Assembly: GCA_030427985.1 (NCBI GenBank)
Contig: JAUIBH010000026.1
Location: 1-42,078, forward strand
DNA: 42,078 nucleotides
Source: Bacteroidia bacterium
Lineage (GTDB): Bacteria; Bacteroidota; Bacteroidia; Flavobacteriales; Flavobacteriaceae
Direction of reading: 5' to 3'
Made by a program: the position numbers and the translations under genes. The notes beneath the pieces are model-generated. The model made no database searches. It had not been told where the DNA came from and saw only the letters and a list, made by a program, of their open reading frames with translations. Positions 1-7,085 of the stretch are shown piece by piece; positions within the stretch are counted from its first letter, which is position 1, and every line of letters begins with the position of its first letter.

Positions 1-40
1 TCCAGAGTTTTATGAATTCTATTTGTAGTAGACGTACCAT
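1..40 (-). CDS. ABC-2 type permease, N-terminal fragment (runs off the window)
   Basis: An ATG on the minus strand at 40 opens a frame that stays open to the window edge and reads MVRLLQIEFIKLW. Bacteroidota ABC-2 permeases commonly begin this way, with a short amphipathic stretch before the first membrane helix. It starts 11 bases after the stop of the ATPase gene that precedes it on the same strand, which is the usual ATPase-then-permease order of a two-gene exporter. Only 13 residues are visible, so the call rests on position and the style of the N-terminus. The substrate is unknown. Confidence 0.7.
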   Translation of the reverse strand, partial: MVRLLQIEFIKLW

Positions 41-51
41 TCGTTTTTTGA

Positions 52-948
52 TTAGATGTTTTTGGTCAAGGTTAAAAATTGTTCTTCCAGACTTTCTTTT
101 CGTTTGACCAGATGGGAGAGGATGATGCCTTTTTCAAATAGCATTTTGTTCAACGTTTCAGCATCCATTTCTTCTTTCAGATATGCGGTAAGGGTTCCGT
201 TGAAGCTTTCGATTTTTCCAAAACTGGCATTCTTTTCCAGAAGTCCTTTTAGCTTTTCCATATCCGCGGAGCGCAATTCAAAAAAGCCATGACTGGCCAT
301 CATGCTGTCCACTGGACCGGAATATAATTTTTCACCTTTTCGAAGAATGACTACATGGGAACAAACCTTTTCCACCTCGTCCAATAAATGGGACGCCAAC
401 AAAATGGTGGTACCTTGATTAGCAATTTTTTTGATGATTTCCCTGATTTGGTGGATGCCCTGCGGGTCCAATCCGTTGGTAGGCTCATCCAAAATCAGAA
501 TTTCTGGGTCGTTGAGTAGGGCAGAGGCAATGGCCAAGCGTTGCTTCATCCCCAAAGAATACGTCTTGAACTTACTGTTTCTACGGTCCCAAAGCCCAAC
601 CAATTCCAATTTTTCCTGAATCCTTGTATTGGGGACTTCCTTGATTTTACAGACCAGCTTCAAGTTTTGAATGGCCGTCATGTACGGATAAAAATTAGGC
701 CGTTCTATAATGGCTCCTACTTTTTTCAAAGCCTGGTGGGTGGATGTGTTGCCATCAAACCAACTAAAATCGCCTGATGTGCGGTTAACAACATTCAAAA
801 TAATGCCCAAGGTGGTCGATTTTCCACTCCCGTTTGGCCCTAAAATACCATACACATTGCCCTTTTCTATGGTAAAGGACAAATCTTTTACGGCAGTGAG
901 GTATCCAAATTTTTTGGTGAGATGATTTACGGTCAGTATAGTTTCCAA
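52..948 (-). CDS. ABC transporter ATP-binding protein (ABC-2 exporter type)
   Basis: A 298-residue ATPase that would power a membrane exporter from the cytoplasmic side. Seen: Walker A GPNGSGKST (37-45), signature SLGMKQ (131-136), Walker B ILILDEP (150-156), D-loop NGLDP and switch His187, followed by a roughly 80-residue C-terminal extension typical of the CcmA/YadG-like class. The start codon is TTG. No ATG or GTG lies upstream in frame, and the next in-frame ATG (residue 90) would remove the nucleotide-binding loop. The partner permease starts 11 bases downstream at 40. A perfect heptanucleotide array lies about 100 bases upstream. The substrate cannot be told; lantibiotic-, antibiotic- and lipid-type exporters all look like this. 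Confidence 0.9.
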   Translation of the reverse strand: METILTVNHLTKKFGYLTAVKDLSFTIEKGNVYGILGPNGSGKSTTLGIILNVVNRTSGDFSWFDGNTSTHQALKKVGAIIERPNFYPYMTAIQNLKLVCKIKEVPNTRIQEKLELVGLWDRRNSKFKTYSLGMKQRLAIASALLNDPEILILDEPTNGLDPQGIHQIREIIKKIANQGTTILLASHLLDEVEKVCSHVVILRKGEKLYSGPVDSMMASHGFFELRSADMEKLKGLLEKNASFGKIESFNGTLTAYLKEEMDAETLNKMLFEKGIILSHLVKRKESLEEQFLTLTKNI

Positions 949-1049
949 GACGGAATCGTTTTTTGATTTGTTTATAGTAACTTGACGAGGTATTATGCAA
1001 TTTGTTACAATAAAGCAAAAATTTTGACATACAAGACCAATATAGAAGT

Positions 1050-1091
1050 TTAGGAGTTAGGAGTTAGGAGTTAGGAGTTAGGAGTTAGGAG
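1050..1091. repeat. Perfect tandem heptanucleotide array (TTAGGAG)6
   Basis: Six exact copies of TTAGGAG at 1050-1056, 1057-1063, 1064-1070, 1071-1077, 1078-1084 and 1085-1091, with a broken seventh unit after them. On the minus strand it reads CTAACTC in a different phase. It lies about 100 bases upstream of the ABC ATPase start codon at 948 and about 190 bases upstream of the gene starting at 1284. Being perfect, it is likely young or prone to slippage. Confidence 0.97.
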
Positions 1092-1203
1092 AGTCAGTTG
1101 GCAGGCGACAGTAAATAAATGAGTACCCTCTTCTATTTCTGTTTTTTCTAAATACTAAATTTTCTGTCTGGAGAATACAAAAAAATATTGTGTAGCAGAA
1201 TAA

Positions 1204-1274
1204 CCAGATCAGAAGTCAAAACATCTAACATCTATTTTCTATTTTCCAGTGTCTTATGTCCAATATCTTGAATC
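1204..1274. repeat. Degenerate 7-bp-period array, units ending in TC
   Basis: Ten successive units end in TC: CCAGATC, AGAAGTC, an 8-base AAAACATC, TAACATC, TATTTTC twice, CAGTGTC, TTATGTC, CAATATC and TTGAATC. The TC dinucleotides fall at 1209, 1216, 1224, 1231, 1238, 1245, 1252, 1259, 1266 and 1273, so the period is 7 with one step of 8. The array ends 9 bases before the ATG at 1284 and therefore forms the 5' untranslated region of that gene. Confidence 0.85.
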
Positions 1275-1283
1275 TTAAAGAAA

Positions 1284-2360
1284 ATGTCTGAGGAAAAATT
1301 GATGTCCAAGAAAAAACCGGCGTATCCAGTCCAAAAAAAATTGGATGCGTATCTGGACCGATACAATCGAAAAATAGAGATTCCCATTTTTTATGAGGAC
1401 TTGCTTCGCTTTGCGGGTTCTGTGGTGGTCTATGATTCGGATGGGGAGGACACTTTGTGGGTGCGCGTCTATTATTCCGATGCTGATCGAAAGGAAATCG
1501 ACATCAGTTTAAAAAAGGTCTATTCCATTTTGCATTCTGATGGTAGTGACCGTATTCAGGAGTATTTGAATGTTGATGCGGTTGATTTCTGCACGTTTGG
1601 AAATTCCAAACCTTTCCGAATCAAAGTGCGGAACATTTTGAATGATAACTACACCTATTTCTACGTAAAAAAAACAGACGCTTCGCGTATTTACGGTTTG
1701 GAATTGGAACACATGCTATCTCCTTACAACCTGAACTTTTTGGTGTACAAGGATACGCTCATTGAGGAGCATATTGCTGGAATTCCTGGTGATATGTTCA
1801 TCAAGGATATTTTGCCTAAATGTTCAGAATCGGAAAAAGCCCAGTTGGCCAAGGAGTTTGTAAAGTTCAACGAGCGTTGCATGATTCGTTTGTTGGGTGA
1901 TATGCGATCGTATAACTACGTTATTGTGCCGGTTCACGATTTTGATCACGTAGTGTACCGCATCAGGGCGATAGATTTTGACCAACAATGTTACGAAGGC
2001 AAGTTTAAGGTGTATTTGCCGCAGTTCTTTAAGGAAAATCTTCAAATGGTGGGGTTGGTGAGTAGCAAGCTACAGGAATATTCGGTAGATCAATATAAGA
2101 TTGAAGAGCGTTCCATTGTGGCCAAACGAATTATTAGTTCTGGAAACCGAATAAAACGATTGATCCATAGCGTTAAGATTGATGAAATATCGGTACCCGA
2201 AAATGTGGAACGACTGAAAACGGAACTACAGGAATTCACCCATGACATGGAGTTCAAGAAATGCGAGAACATGGGCCAAGTGTTGGCGACCGCCCTTGAC
2301 TTTGTCAAACGAAATTACGAGGATGTCAGTATGAAACAGATTATTGAAAAGAAGTTCTAG
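1284..2360 (+). CDS. Conserved hypothetical protein with protein-kinase-like motifs
   Basis: A soluble 358-residue protein with no signal peptide or membrane segment. I do not recognise a named family. It has a kinase-like motif order: YFYVKK (126-130, possible nucleotide-binding lysine), an acidic helix GLELEH (138-143), a hinge-like stretch around 155-166, GDMRSYN (205-211, matching the GDxxxxN catalytic loop of aminoglycoside- and HipA-type kinases) and IDFDQ (230-234, like the metal-binding DFD/DFG). The last third is helical and charged. It begins at the end of the degenerate heptad array; a second ATG at codon 7 (1302) is possible. Kinase activity is an inference from motif spacing. The downstream neighbour is convergent. 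Confidence 0.75.
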   Translation: MSEEKLMSKKKPAYPVQKKLDAYLDRYNRKIEIPIFYEDLLRFAGSVVVYDSDGEDTLWVRVYYSDADRKEIDISLKKVYSILHSDGSDRIQEYLNVDAVDFCTFGNSKPFRIKVRNILNDNYTYFYVKKTDASRIYGLELEHMLSPYNLNFLVYKDTLIEEHIAGIPGDMFIKDILPKCSESEKAQLAKEFVKFNERCMIRLLGDMRSYNYVIVPVHDFDHVVYRIRAIDFDQQCYEGKFKVYLPQFFKENLQMVGLVSSKLQEYSVDQYKIEERSIVAKRIISSGNRIKRLIHSVKIDEISVPENVERLKTELQEFTHDMEFKKCENMGQVLATALDFVKRNYEDVSMKQIIEKKF

Positions 2361-2413
2361 TTCTCGATACAAAATCCCTTCAGGATTTCACTCGAACTGA
2401 CAAAGTTCTGTCA
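2354..2413. repeat. Imperfect palindromic intergenic element
   Basis: In the convergent gap after the kinase-like gene, AAATCC (2372-2377) and GGATTT (2383-2388) form a perfect 6-bp stem around CTTCA. Outside this, the flanks repeat AGTT-CTCGA (from 2354) against TCGAACT (to 2398) as an imperfect inverted repeat. GAACT/AGTTC (2394-2408) and TGACA/TGTCA (2398-2413) form further short stems. The framework TTCTCGATAC ... CACTCGAACTGAC resembles dispersed intergenic repeats I remember from related flavobacteria. There is no U-tract, so it is not a classic terminator. Confidence 0.5.
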
Positions 2414-2427
2414 AACGCACTACGGGC

Positions 2428-3486
2428 TTAGCTCTTTTGTTCCTTGTTGAAATACACCAAATAATAGTACATCTGCCGTTCCTCGTCCCAACCTTTTTCC
2501 ACAAATTTTTGTGCAGAATCAGGGTTGATGAAATCCAATTTTATCTGAATGTTGGTGTCCAGATTAATGACGTTCTTGATTTTTTTTCGGGCATCGGAAA
2601 CCGCCTTGTTGGCAATATCAAAGTTTGAAACGTCCTCAATACTGTATTTTGGGCCTTTTTCAACTTTATAGTGTTTAAACTCGGGAATCAACTCCGGGTT
2701 TTCCATGACCTCATTCAAAAAAGAGGTTTCCTCAAAATTGTCGTTTTTGGCGAAGTGGTTCACCGCCCGGTTCATAAAGAGCACCTCTTGTTGTTTATCC
2801 TCAGCAGGTAACACCACATCCTTGGCAAAGTTTTGGCAGAACTTCAAGTAGTTTTTGGTGTAGAAGTTCTCATCGGTCAATGGAATGAGCCCTAAAAAGT
2901 TCTCCAGCCAGTATTTGGCATCGTAGCGATTGCTATCCACCGATAATACTTTGTACCCTTCCTCTTTTTGCGTGTTGAAAACAATACAACCCTTATCCAA
3001 TTTGTTGATGTTGATTCCTTGCCGAATTAAAATCTCCAGATTTTGCTCTTTTTCCTTAAACTGAAGGAAATCGTGCTTCAACTCACTTTTAAAAATCCCA
3101 ACGGCATCCAATTTTTGGTTGTCGATGACCATATCCGAGAAATAAACCACATACACCTCTCCGTTTTTAATGTGTGGATGATTGGATTGTTCAAAAAGGT
3201 GTGAAGTTATTTTTTTGGAAACCTCATGGGTTTTGGAGCTGTCCACAAAAATCTCGGTAACGGCGTTGTAGATTTCATTGAACTCCAAATCCACATCGTT
3301 GTAAAATTTGTAATAGTTCTCTTCCTTTTCTCGGAAAGGCTTAAAGAAATACTCCTTGAGCAACCCCGCCATTTCATCGTTTAGGGTGAAGGGCTCTGCG
3401 GACAAAAATGCAGCTTCATTCTTGCTCTTGTTGCCTACACGGTGAAGCGAAATTTGTTCAATTTGGGCGTGATACAGGTTTAGCAT
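2428..3486 (-). CDS. Nucleoid-associated protein, NdpA/YejK (37-kDa) family
   Basis: A 352-residue cytoplasmic protein of the 37-kDa nucleoid-associated family (PF04245). The E. coli member YejK associates with the nucleoid and topoisomerases; the flavobacterial members are not well characterised. Family features seen are the N-terminal LYHAQIEQISLHRVGNK, the conserved central KLDKGCIVFNTQ, the DAKYWLENFLGL stretch near residues 190-205, and a charged C-terminal helix region. The length is close to the family's. The ATG at 3486 lies 7 bases from a (TTAAGGG)6 array that takes the place of a ribosome-binding region. The 54-base gap to the upstream pRiA4b-like gene is nearly all repeat, so the two may be co-transcribed. 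Confidence 0.85.
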   Translation of the reverse strand: MLNLYHAQIEQISLHRVGNKSKNEAAFLSAEPFTLNDEMAGLLKEYFFKPFREKEENYYKFYNDVDLEFNEIYNAVTEIFVDSSKTHEVSKKITSHLFEQSNHPHIKNGEVYVVYFSDMVIDNQKLDAVGIFKSELKHDFLQFKEKEQNLEILIRQGININKLDKGCIVFNTQKEEGYKVLSVDSNRYDAKYWLENFLGLIPLTDENFYTKNYLKFCQNFAKDVVLPAEDKQQEVLFMNRAVNHFAKNDNFEETSFLNEVMENPELIPEFKHYKVEKGPKYSIEDVSNFDIANKAVSDARKKIKNVINLDTNIQIKLDFINPDSAQKFVEKGWDEERQMYYYLVYFNKEQKS

Positions 3487-3493
3487 TTTTTGG

Positions 3494-3535
3494 TTAAGGG
3501 TTAAGGGTTAAGGGTTAAGGGTTAAGGGTTAAGGG
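3494..3535. repeat. Perfect tandem heptanucleotide array (TTAAGGG)6
   Basis: Six exact copies at 3494-3500, 3501-3507, 3508-3514, 3515-3521, 3522-3528 and 3529-3535. It fills the gap between two minus-strand genes: it begins 6 bases beyond the stop of the upstream gene at 3541 and ends 7 bases before the ATG at 3486. In the mRNA it reads CCCUUAA repeated and directly precedes the initiation codon. A change in copy number would move the start codon relative to the upstream gene by multiples of 7. Confidence 0.97.
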
Positions 3536-3540
3536 TTGAA

Positions 3541-4038
3541 TTAATTCCAGTTTTCGTCAAAATCCATATCGTCATAACTGTCCAAATAGTCATCATCAAA
3601 ATCTGTTGTGGGTTTGGACTCGAAGTTTTTCTCTGGCGGAGAATCGGGTAATTCGCCGAAGCTGAACAGTACATTGGGGTAGCTTCTTCCATCCTCTTTG
3701 TCCACAATATCGGCCAATTCCACAAAAAAGGTCCACATGCTGAAAAAATCATACACATAGATCATTTTTGGAGTTTTCTCTGTCAATACATCATCTAGAA
3801 TGGTCTCGTTCATCAAACGAATATCAGAACCATTTTCGCTCATATCAAACAGCGCAATTTCCTCATCTTGGTTCCATTCTTCATCACAAGTATAAAAGGA
3901 AGCCATCTCAGAACCTTCAAAGCCAAAGGCTTGTGTAATGGCATTATGAAATTCTTCCAAGGTATTGTTATCCTCAATCTCAACATCCCTAAAGATATCT
4001 TCCTCAGTATCAAGTATAATCCTGATTTTATAAATCAT
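3541..4038 (-). CDS. Plasmid pRiA4b ORF-3-like / IS1096 passenger TnpR-like domain protein
   Basis: A 165-residue acidic cytoplasmic protein. The N-terminal 80 residues (MIYKIRIILD, then EDNNTLEEFHNAITQAFGF and a tryptophan- and acid-rich strand) match the pRiA4b ORF-3 fold (PF07929), a small domain named from a plasmid and an insertion sequence but now common as a stand-alone chromosomal gene. The last 40 residues are very rich in Asp and Glu. No function is established. No transposase or inverted repeat is nearby, so I do not treat it as mobile. A TAAATTTG -7 box lies 22 bases upstream; the nucleoid-protein gene follows after the heptad array. Confidence 0.8.
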   Translation of the reverse strand: MIYKIRIILDTEEDIFRDVEIEDNNTLEEFHNAITQAFGFEGSEMASFYTCDEEWNQDEEIALFDMSENGSDIRLMNETILDDVLTEKTPKMIYVYDFFSMWTFFVELADIVDKEDGRSYPNVLFSFGELPDSPPEKNFESKPTTDFDDDYLDSYDDMDFDENWN

Positions 4039-4060
4039 CCAACAATTTTTAGAGTGGGCA

Positions 4061-4068
4061 CAAATTTA
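4061..4068 (-). promoter_or_regulatory. Bacteroidota -7 box (TAAATTTG) for the pRiA4b-like gene
   Basis: The minus strand reads TAAATTTG, an exact TANNTTTG match, placing transcription about 15-17 bases upstream of the ATG at 4038. No TTG -33 element is seen at 17-23 bases. Confidence 0.5.
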
Positions 4069-4081
4069 CGACAATTCAATC

Positions 4082-5095
4082 TTATTTGGAGAATCGATGC
4101 AAGGTAAACGTCATGGCGGCCAGCAAGAAAAACGCCCCAATTTGGTGGGCAATGCCCAGCCATAGCGGAACGGCATAAATTAAGGTCAATACGCCCAATA
4201 CAAATTGCAGAAAAACCAAAACGACCAAGGATTGCAATCCTTTTTCTTGTAATGGAGTCCGTTGTATTTTTCGAGTCCGTACCCATATCAAGGCAATCAA
4301 ACCTACCACTGCATAGGCAATATAGCGATGCACGAATTGCACTCCACTTTTACCTTCGATAAAGTTTTTGATCACAGGTTGCTGCTCAATATACACCGTT
4401 TCATGAATTAATTTGCCTTCACTCATCAGCGGCCAGTGATTGTGGATAAAACCTGCATCCAGTCCTGCCACAAAAGCACCCCAGATAATCTGAACTAATA
4501 AAACAGCGTAGGTAACGCGTATAAGGTTTCGAATAGGTTTTAGGACTTCTTTTTTGGATGGATAAATTAGATCCAACGCCACCCAAAGGCTATAGGCGAA
4601 AGTGATGAACGCCGTGGTCAAATGGGCGGCCAGTCTAAAATGCGATACATCTGGCCGGTCCACCAAGCCACTTTTTACCATATACCAGCCCAAAAAGCCT
4701 TGAAATCCACCCAGCAAAAGCAATACCACGCATTTTTTTATGGTTGACCTATCTAATTTTTTGGTGAACAAGAAATATAAGAAGGGCAGAATAAAAACAA
4801 TTCCAATCAACCGGCCAATGAATCGATGCAACCATTCCCAAAAATAGATGTCCTTAAAATCCTCCAAATCAAAATGGGAATTCAATTTTTGGTACTCTGG
4901 GTATTGTTTGTAGAGTTCAAAAGCTTCTTCCCATGCCTGCTCGTTCATGGGAGGCAGGGTGCCGTGAATTAATTTGTAATCTGAAATGGAAAGTCCAGAA
5001 TGGGTGAGTCTTGTAATTCCGCCCACAAGCACCATAATAAAAATGAGCGCACAACCGATCAACAGCCAGTATATCACATACTTGTTCTTTTTCAT
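4082..5095 (-). CDS. ctaA: Heme A synthase, COX15/CtaA family
   Basis: A 337-residue inner-membrane protein that oxidises the C8 methyl of heme O to give heme A for aa3-type terminal oxidases. Eight hydrophobic segments fit the family's two four-helix halves. The four heme-ligand histidines are present: WEWLHRF (His90), RLAAHL (His158), QFVHRY (His256) and IAHQIGA (His317), together with the N-terminal GGITRLTHSGLS motif. Its ATG overlaps the cca stop codon (ATGA), so it is translationally coupled as the last gene of a minus-strand run that begins with a glycosyltransferase. No cytochrome oxidase genes are adjacent, which is an odd setting for this gene. Confidence 0.93.
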   Translation of the reverse strand: MKKNKYVIYWLLIGCALIFIMVLVGGITRLTHSGLSISDYKLIHGTLPPMNEQAWEEAFELYKQYPEYQKLNSHFDLEDFKDIYFWEWLHRFIGRLIGIVFILPFLYFLFTKKLDRSTIKKCVVLLLLGGFQGFLGWYMVKSGLVDRPDVSHFRLAAHLTTAFITFAYSLWVALDLIYPSKKEVLKPIRNLIRVTYAVLLVQIIWGAFVAGLDAGFIHNHWPLMSEGKLIHETVYIEQQPVIKNFIEGKSGVQFVHRYIAYAVVGLIALIWVRTRKIQRTPLQEKGLQSLVVLVFLQFVLGVLTLIYAVPLWLGIAHQIGAFFLLAAMTFTLHRFSK

Positions 5096-6522
5096 TCTGA
5101 ATGGACTTTTAGATTCAGTTGTTTGCCTTTTTCAAGCATAAATTGATAAGCGGCTTCGTATTCGTTCGGAATTTCTCCTTCCAAAATAGCTTCTTTGATG
5201 GCGTCTTTAATAATGCCGATTTCTTTGGAAGGCTTTAGATTGAACGTCTGCATGATTTCCTCACCGGAAACCGGGGGTTGAAAGTTGCGAATATGGTCAC
5301 GCTCTTCAACCTCCACTATTTTTTGACGTACCAATTGAAAGTTGTTCTTGTACTTCCGCTGTTTTTTAGGGTTTTTGGTGGTGATGTCGGCTTCGCACAA
5401 GGTCATGAGGTCGTCCACATAATCGCCAGCATCAAAAACCAAACGCCGAACTGCAGAATCGGTAACATGCTCTTCGGCCAAAATGATGGGTCGGGAACTC
5501 ATCAACACCATTTTTTGAACGAACTTCATTTTGTCGTTCAAGGGCATCCGCATACGCTTAAAAAGTTTGTACACCATTTTGGAGCCTACAAACTCGTGCC
5601 CATGGAAGGTCCAGCCAATTCTTTTATGGAATTTTTTGGTGGGCGCCTTACCAATATCGTGCAACAAAGCGGCCCATCGTAACCAAAGGTTATCTGTGGT
5701 CTCTGAAATATTGTCGACCACTTCCAAGGTATGCCAAAAATTGTCTTTGTGGCGCTGTCCTTCAATCTCTTCTATGCCTTGAAGTGCGGTCAGTTCTGGA
5801 AGAATGAGTGGCAATAATCCCGTTTGATGCATCAATTTAAAACCTAAGGAGGGTTTGGAACTCATCAAAATTTTATGCAGCTCATCCACGATACGTTCTT
5901 TGGATATGATCTTGATGCGGTCTTTATTTTCGGTAATGGCCTGAAGCGACTTCAGCTCAATGGTAAAATGCAATTGCGTAGCAAAACGAATGGCGCGCAT
6001 CATTCGCAAAGGGTCATCGGAATAAGTGATGCCTGGCTCCAACGGGGTGCGGATGATTTTTTTGTCTAAATCGGTCAGTCCATCAAAAGGATCTAAAAGT
6101 TGGCCAAAGTTGGACTGGTTCAAGGCCAAAGCCATGGCATTTATGGTAAAATCGCGACGGTTTTGGTCATCTTCCAGCGTACCATCCTCCACTACAGGTT
6201 TTCGACTATCCCGATGGTAACTTTCTTTTCGGGCACCCACGAATTCCAGTTCCAGACCGTTGTGTTTGATCATAGCCGTTCCAAAGTTTTTGAAAATGGA
6301 AACCTCTGGTTTGCCCTTGAGTTTTGAAGCCACTTTTTTGGCCAATTGAATCCCGCTGCCTACCGCAACCACATCAATATCTTTGGGAGTACCTCTTTTT
6401 AAGAAATAATCCCGTACAAATCCGCCAATTACATAAGCATCCACGCCCAATTCGTCGGCAGTTTCACCGATGAGTTGAAAAATAGGATGTTGAATGGCAT
6501 TTTTATGGAATTCCTCCGTCAT
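5092..6522 (-). CDS. cca: CCA tRNA nucleotidyltransferase / poly(A) polymerase family with HD domain
   Basis: A 476-residue cytoplasmic enzyme expected to add or repair the 3' CCA of tRNAs. Seen: the nucleotidyltransferase motif GGFVRDYFLK (33-42) followed by DIDVVAVG with the metal-binding acidic pair, RRDFTINAMA (the conserved RRDF motif), the FATQL head region, and an HD phosphohydrolase domain with LLHDIGK near residue 290. A C-terminal RNA-binding part follows. It shares one base with the tsaC stop and four with the ctaA start, so all three genes are packed as one transcript. A pure poly(A) polymerase role cannot be excluded from sequence, but no second family member is in the window. 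Confidence 0.93.
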   Translation of the reverse strand: MTEEFHKNAIQHPIFQLIGETADELGVDAYVIGGFVRDYFLKRGTPKDIDVVAVGSGIQLAKKVASKLKGKPEVSIFKNFGTAMIKHNGLELEFVGARKESYHRDSRKPVVEDGTLEDDQNRRDFTINAMALALNQSNFGQLLDPFDGLTDLDKKIIRTPLEPGITYSDDPLRMMRAIRFATQLHFTIELKSLQAITENKDRIKIISKERIVDELHKILMSSKPSLGFKLMHQTGLLPLILPELTALQGIEEIEGQRHKDNFWHTLEVVDNISETTDNLWLRWAALLHDIGKAPTKKFHKRIGWTFHGHEFVGSKMVYKLFKRMRMPLNDKMKFVQKMVLMSSRPIILAEEHVTDSAVRRLVFDAGDYVDDLMTLCEADITTKNPKKQRKYKNNFQLVRQKIVEVEERDHIRNFQPPVSGEEIMQTFNLKPSKEIGIIKDAIKEAILEGEIPNEYEAAYQFMLEKGKQLNLKVHSE

Positions 6523-7082
6523 TATTCCCGAATTACCTTCACCTGTCCGTCATTGGCCAATTTAATGATGGAGGAGGGGGAAGGGTCATTGTTTATATCC
6601 GGCAAATTTACCACATAGTCCACTCCTTTTAAAATTTCGGGGCTGATATCCTTGAACCGATTTGGAGTTGGTTCTCCTGAAATATTTGCAGAGGTGGACA
6701 CAATAGGTTTTCCAAATTTGTTGATGAGGTACTGGCAAAATTTATCTGATGCCACCCGAATAGCCAACGTATTGTCCTCAGCGATGAGATTTTGGGCCAC
6801 CCCAACGGGTTCGTCAAATACAATGGTGGTAGGTTTAGTGGCTAGATCCATAATATCGTAGGCTACTTCAGGAACTTCTTTTACATGGCGCTCCAACATG
6901 CCTTGATGGGCTACAAGGCAGATCAGTGCTTTGGTATCTTTCCTTTTTTTAAGGGCATACACTTTTTTTACGGCCTCTGGGTTGGTCGCATCACAGCCAA
7001 TGCCCCAAACGGTATCGGTGGGGTACAGAATGAGATTTCCGGCCCTTAATTCTTTGATGCAATTGTTGATTTCTTCGGTCAA
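6522..7082 (-). CDS. tsaC: L-threonylcarbamoyladenylate synthase (TsaC/Sua5, short form)
   Basis: A 186-residue YrdC-fold enzyme that makes threonylcarbamoyl-AMP from threonine, bicarbonate and ATP, the first step of the t6A37 tRNA modification. Motifs seen: LYPTDTVWGIGCDATN, KKRKDTKALI, the LAIRVASD strand and STSANISGEPTP. It lacks the extra C-terminal domain of Sua5. The start is TTG: the upstream glycosyltransferase stop lies two codons before it and no ATG precedes the conserved core. It sits 3 bases after that gene and directly before cca, so two tRNA-maturation genes are adjacent. Confidence 0.93.
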   Translation of the reverse strand: MTEEINNCIKELRAGNLILYPTDTVWGIGCDATNPEAVKKVYALKKRKDTKALICLVAHQGMLERHVKEVPEVAYDIMDLATKPTTIVFDEPVGVAQNLIAEDNTLAIRVASDKFCQYLINKFGKPIVSTSANISGEPTPNRFKDISPEILKGVDYVVNLPDINNDPSPSSIIKLANDGQVKVIRE

Positions 7083-7085
7083 GAG

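Larger units (their letters stand above)
949..1283. other. 335-base divergent intergenic region with two heptad arrays
   Basis: This gap separates the minus-strand ABC ATPase from the plus-strand kinase-like gene, so it should hold promoters for both. No exact TANNTTTG box in the right orientation is evident. It holds a perfect (TTAGGAG)6 array at 1050-1091 and a degenerate 7-bp-period array at 1204-1274 that runs almost to the start codon of the plus-strand gene. The rest is AT-rich with no gene-like frame. Confidence 0.6.

Noticed and set aside
1050..3535. Telomere-like ends, because the units resemble TTAGGG
   Set aside because: The arrays are internal, short, differ in unit, and sit among ordinary genes.
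3541..4038. Mobile element, because the domain is named after an IS passenger
   Set aside because: No transposase, terminal inverted repeat or target duplication is visible.
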